Made by a program: the position numbers and the translations under genes. The notes under the pieces are model-generated. The model searched no databases, was not told the origin of the DNA, and was given only the letters and a program-made list of their open reading frames with translations. Shown in pieces: positions 50,625 through 53,940 of a DNA stretch of 53,940 nucleotides. How positions within the stretch are numbered: the first letter of the stretch is position 1; each line of letters starts with the position of its first letter. Origin of the DNA: a bacterium C-53 (GTDB lineage Bacteria > Bacillota > Clostridia > Lachnospirales > Lachnospiraceae); the NCBI GenBank assembly GCA_003612525.1, contig RAZD01000024.1:1-53940 (forward strand). The letters are read 5' to 3'.

Positions 50625-53252
50625 ATGCAGAAGTGGGTCTATTTATTTCAGGAGGGAAATGCCTCAATGAGGAATCTCCTCGGCGGCAAGGGAGCCAATC
50701 TTGCTGAGATGGCGAATCTCGGAATTCCCGTACCGCAGGGATTTACAATTACCACCGAGGCATGTACCGATTACTACAAACAGGGGAAGAATATTTCCGA
50801 AGAGATTCAGAAGCAGATATTTGAATCAATCGCATGGCTTGAGAAAGAACAGGGTAAGAAGTTTGGTGATAATGAGAATCCTTTGCTGGTGTCTGTACGT
50901 TCCGGGGCGAGAGCATCTATGCCGGGAATGATGGATACAATTTTGAATTTGGGTCTTAATGACATTGCTGTGGAAGGATTTGCGCAGAAAACGGAGAATC
51001 CGAGATTTGCGTATGATTCCTACAGACGTTTTATTCAGATGTTTTCCGATGTGGTAATGGAGATGAGCAAAACTTTCTTTGAAGGCATCCTCGATGAAAT
51101 AAAGGAGAAAAAAGGTGCGAAATTTGATACGGACCTTACGGCCGAGGATTTAAAGGAAGTGATTGCAAAATATAAATCGATTTACAAGGAGAAAATGGGC
51201 GAAGAATTCCCGCAGGATCCGAAAGTGCAGCTGATGGAAGCAGTGAAGGCTGTATTCCGTTCGTGGGACAATCCCCGTGCAATTGTATATCGAAGAATGA
51301 ATGATATACCGGGTGACTGGGGAACGGCTGTAAATGTACAGTCTATGGTCTTCGGAAATATGGGAAATACGTCCGGAACCGGAGTTGCTTTTACAAGAAA
51401 TCCTTCTACAGGTGCAAAGGGTATTTTCGGTGAGTACCTGATTAATGCGCAGGGTGAGGATGTGGTTGCCGGTATCAGGACGCCTCAGCCGATTACGAGA
51501 CTGGAGCAGGATCTTCCGGAGTGTTACAAACAGTTTATGGAAATCGCAAATAAGCTTGAGGACCATTACTGTGATATGCAGGATATGGAATTTACAATTG
51601 AAGAGGGAAAACTTTTCTTCTTACAGACACGAAATGGTAAGAGAACGGCGCCGGCAGCATTGCAGATCGCATGTGATCTGGTAGATGAGGGCAAAATTAC
51701 GCCGGAGGAGGCGGTTACGCGTATTGAGGCGAAATCTTTAGACCAGCTTCTGCATCCTACTTTTGACGCAGAGGCTTTGAAGGCGGGTACGGTAATCGGA
51801 CAGGCGCTTCCGGCATCTCCCGGAGCGGCGGCAGGTAAGGTTTACTTTACGGCGGAGGAAGCAAAAGCGGCGCATGAGGCAGGAAGCAGGGTTATTCTTG
51901 TCCGTCTTGAGACATCGCCGGAAGACATTGAGGGAATGCATGCCGCAGAAGGTATTCTTACTGTGAGAGGCGGTATGACAAGTCATGCGGCCGTAGTAGC
52001 GCGTGGTATGGGAACCTGCTGTGTATCCGGATGTGGAGAAATTGCGATTAACGAGGAAGATAAGGTATTCCAGCTCGGCGGACATGTTTATCATGAGGGT
52101 GATTATATTTCTCTGGACGGTTCCACGGGTAAAATATATGACGGTGATATCAAGACGGTAGAGCCTTCCATCAGTGGTAATTTTGAAAGAATTATGGCAT
52201 GGGCGGATTCTTTCCGCAAGCTTCAGGTACGTACGAATGCGGATACGCCGGCTGATGCCGCAAATGCGGTAAAATACGGTGCGGAGGGTATCGGACTCTG
52301 CCGTACGGAGCATATGTTCTTTGACCCTGACAGAATTCCGAGAATCCGTCAGATGATTCTTGCAAGGACTGTTCAGGAGAGAGAAAAAGCGCTGAATGAT
52401 CTGATTCCTTATCAGAAGGCTGATTTTAAAGGTTTATATGAGGCTATGGAGGGCAGACCGGTTACGATTCGTTTTCTTGACCCGCCGCTTCATGAGTTCG
52501 TTCCAACGGATAAAGGTGATATAGATGACCTTGCGGTTGCGATGTTGATGACGGCTGAGGAAGTACAGGAGATCTGTGATTCTCTGCATGAGTTTAATCC
52601 TATGATGGGACATCGCGGATGTCGTCTTGCGGTTACGTATCCTGAGATTGCAAAAATGCAGACGAGGGCCGTGATGGAAGCAGCGATTGAGGTGAAGGCT
52701 GAAAAAGGGTACGATGTTGTTCCTGAAATCATGATTCCGTTAGTTGGAGAGAAGAAGGAACTTAAGTTTGTCAAGAATATTGTAGTCGAGACAGCAGAAC
52801 AGGTGAAGAAGGAAAAGGATTCTGACATTCAGTATCATGTCGGTACGATGATTGAGATTCCGAGAGCAGCGCTTATGGCAGATGAGATTGCGGAGGAAGC
52901 AGAGTTCTTCTCCTTCGGAACGAATGACCTGACACAGATGACATTCGGATTTTCGAGAGATGATGCAGGCAAGTTCTTAGGCGATTATTACAAGAATAAG
53001 ATTTATGAGTCTGACCCGTTTGCGAGACTTGACCAGAGCGGTGTAGGACAGCTTGTTCAGATGGCAGCTGAAAAGGGCAGAAAGACAAGGCCGGATATCA
53101 AACTTGGTATCTGTGGCGAGCATGGCGGCGATCCTTCGTCGATTGAGTTCTGCCATAAGGTTGGGCTGACCTATGTGTCCTGCTCACCGTTCAGAGTGCC
53201 GATTGCGAGATTGGCGGCGGCTCAGGCGGCAATAAACAATGTAGGAAAATAG
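50625..53252 (+). CDS. ppdK: Pyruvate, phosphate dikinase
   Basis: This is an 875-residue enzyme that interconverts pyruvate, ATP and phosphate with PEP, AMP and pyrophosphate. In clostridia it links glycolysis and gluconeogenesis. The N-terminus MQKWVYLFQEGNASMRNLLGGKGANLAEM matches the Clostridium symbiosum enzyme. GGMTSHAAVVARGMGTCCVSGC contains the phosphorylated H454, and the C-terminal PEP/pyruvate domain has GICGEHGGDPSS. ATG 50625 is favoured by the family N-terminus and the distance to GGAGG; ATG 50616 is only three bases from that site. No dikinase regulatory protein gene is adjacent. Confidence 0.98.
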   Translation: MQKWVYLFQEGNASMRNLLGGKGANLAEMANLGIPVPQGFTITTEACTDYYKQGKNISEEIQKQIFESIAWLEKEQGKKFGDNENPLLVSVRSGARASMPGMMDTILNLGLNDIAVEGFAQKTENPRFAYDSYRRFIQMFSDVVMEMSKTFFEGILDEIKEKKGAKFDTDLTAEDLKEVIAKYKSIYKEKMGEEFPQDPKVQLMEAVKAVFRSWDNPRAIVYRRMNDIPGDWGTAVNVQSMVFGNMGNTSGTGVAFTRNPSTGAKGIFGEYLINAQGEDVVAGIRTPQPITRLEQDLPECYKQFMEIANKLEDHYCDMQDMEFTIEEGKLFFLQTRNGKRTAPAALQIACDLVDEGKITPEEAVTRIEAKSLDQLLHPTFDAEALKAGTVIGQALPASPGAAAGKVYFTAEEAKAAHEAGSRVILVRLETSPEDIEGMHAAEGILTVRGGMTSHAAVVARGMGTCCVSGCGEIAINEEDKVFQLGGHVYHEGDYISLDGSTGKIYDGDIKTVEPSISGNFERIMAWADSFRKLQVRTNADTPADAANAVKYGAEGIGLCRTEHMFFDPDRIPRIRQMILARTVQEREKALNDLIPYQKADFKGLYEAMEGRPVTIRFLDPPLHEFVPTDKGDIDDLAVAMLMTAEEVQEICDSLHEFNPMMGHRGCRLAVTYPEIAKMQTRAVMEAAIEVKAEKGYDVVPEIMIPLVGEKKELKFVKNIVVETAEQVKKEKDSDIQYHVGTMIEIPRAALMADEIAEEAEFFSFGTNDLTQMTFGFSRDDAGKFLGDYYKNKIYESDPFARLDQSGVGQLVQMAAEKGRKTRPDIKLGICGEHGGDPSSIEFCHKVGLTYVSCSPFRVPIARLAAAQAAINNVGK

Positions 53253-53345
53253 AATATAAGTGTTCTTGCAGACAAACTTTTGCTGATTGCAGATTTTAAA
53301 TTTTTCTGAGGACACTAGAAACAACTAAATAAAAAAGCAAAATTC

Positions 53346-53386
53346 AGGACCTTGTGGGATTCGTTCTCATAAGGTCCTCTTCTTTT
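53346..53386 (+). terminator. Terminator after ppdK
   Basis: AGGACCTT (53346-53353) and AAGGTCCT (53371-53378) form an 8-bp stem, extended by GTG/CAT pairing, followed by CTTCTTTT. It lies about 94 bases after the ppdK stop. Confidence 0.8.
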
Positions 53387-53813
53387 CTGTCTTTTTTCTG
53401 CATATTTTCTGTTTAAAAAGGGGTGTTGTGAGTTCTGCTTTATAGGGGGAATGGTGGGGAGAAAAAAGGAAAAGAGGGGGAGTGCTGATTATGGATATGT
53501 GTCCTGTATATGTCATCTTAGAGGCTTTATATACCTATATATGGAGAATAAGGCATTCCCTCTTATAAAAGTCCTGTATAGGGCTATATAAGCGATATAT
53601 AGGCTGTATAAGGGGATATACAGGAAAGGATAGTAGGGGGATAAGATACCACCTTATAGAGGGCATTAGTGAGAGGTACTGATTATGTAGGTGTTATAAG
53701 GTAGTATCTATGATTATTAGCCTATATATAGAATTCAGTATAGAGAGATTACTACAAAGAAATTAAGTTGAAAGGGCTTTTGGTTAGTCGTATAGGTCGG
53801 AATGTGAAGTATA
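53387..53813. other. Gene-free purine-rich and TATA-rich tract
   Basis: No coding frame of notable length or recognised RNA was found here. The first part is purine-rich on the plus strand (GGGGAATGGTGGGGAGAAAA). The middle part has many TATA steps, and between 53577 and 53620 they recur about every 10 bases, close to one DNA turn. The function is unknown; curved DNA or a decayed element are possibilities. Confidence 0.5.
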
Positions 53814-53861
53814 GTCAATAGAGTAGACACATTTTTAAGAAATATTTTACTGAAGACAGAA
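53814..53861 (-). mobile_element. Terminal region of an IS3-family element
   Basis: This lies between the transposase stop and chromosomal DNA. On the minus strand it reads TTAAAAATG, then TGTCTACTCTATTGAC (53829-53814), similar to bases 37-60 at the left edge of the window. The exact IS boundary is near 53812-53832. Confidence 0.5.
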
Positions 53862-53940
53862 TTAAGCCTGTCCCCAGTAAGCGGATTCTATTTCATTTGG
53901 TGTCAGATAGCCAAGAGAACCATGAGGTCTTCGGGAATTG
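53862..53940 (-). CDS. IS3-family transposase OrfB, C-terminal part (cut by the window edge)
   Basis: Read on the minus strand, the last 25 codons encode NSRRPHGSLGYLTPNEIESA and YWGQA before TAA. The RPHGSLGYLTPNE sequence is the classic C-terminal end of IS3-family DDE transposases. The rest of the gene lies beyond the window. Confidence 0.85.
   Translation of the reverse strand, partial: NSRRPHGSLGYLTPNEIESAYWGQA

Noticed and set aside
53387-53813. CRISPR-like or tandem repeat array
   Set aside because: The TATA steps recur every 10 bases but the intervening bases vary; there are no constant repeats with unique spacers.

Overview
The window looks like chromosomal DNA of an anaerobic gut Firmicute of the Lachnospiraceae (Clostridium cluster XIVa) type. 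The signs are moderate GC content, strong AGGAGG-type ribosome binding sites, a pyruvate phosphate dikinase very close to the clostridial enzyme, an MetA of the acetyl-CoA type, an acyl-CoA dehydratase-activase protein, an EFR1 ferredoxin-flavodoxin protein and VanG/VanT homologues. No rRNA, tRNA, CRISPR array or known riboswitch was recognised. The genus is not assigned.

Layout. 1-3.1 kb: remains of a prophage, consisting of the 3' end of a tail tape-measure-like gene, apparently cut by the end of an IS3-like element, then a Tn916-type excisionase and a tyrosine integrase. 3.2-5.9 kb: a ZIP metal transporter and a sodium:solute symporter. 5.9-8.9 kb: a probable operon of PHP phosphoesterase, SCP2 domain protein, DUF1848 iron-sulfur protein and EFR1 ferredoxin. 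9.0-12.3 kb: an orphan chemoreceptor, an unknown coiled-coil gene facing it, and a GNAT acetyltransferase. 12.3-14.6 kb (minus strand): TetR regulator, ABC ATPase and ABC permease, overlapping. 14.7-20.0 kb: a cell-wall block in which D-Ala-D-Ser ligase (vanG type) and serine racemase (vanT type) on the minus strand diverge from a PadR regulator and an unusual SEDS (FtsW/RodA) protein.

20.1-29.1 kb (plus strand): a three-gene glycerol-3-phosphate dehydrogenase-like set, a pseudouridine synthase, LigA, a TPR plus HtrA-like protease fusion with an internal signal sequence, and metA. 29.5-30.3 kb: two tandem paralogous HTH regulators. 30.3-34.6 kb (minus): a 1414-residue dehydratase-activase protein. 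34.8-40.0 kb: a secreted LRR/BIG2 protein of 1725 residues. 40.1-45.5 kb: a tight cluster of a rhomboid-like pseudoprotease with a zinc ribbon, a sigma-like protein lacking region 4, a patatin phospholipase and an M16C metalloprotease. 45.6-50.5 kb: DUF4349 lipoprotein, era, a YqzL-like gene, recO, a membrane-anchored unknown and glyS. 50.6-53.3 kb: ppdK. The last 0.6 kb holds a non-coding tract with TATA steps about 10 bp apart, then the 3' end of an IS3-family transposase on the minus strand.

The items most worth following up are the rhomboid-like/sigma-like/patatin cluster, the TPR-HtrA fusion, the minimal vanG-vanT pair beside a PadR-controlled SEDS protein (with twin 19-bp palindromes at the PadR promoter), a dispersed intergenic repeat found twice in that block, and the related IS ends that bound the window. 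All statements come from reading the sequence. No database search was possible, and motif comparisons rest on recalled family knowledge.
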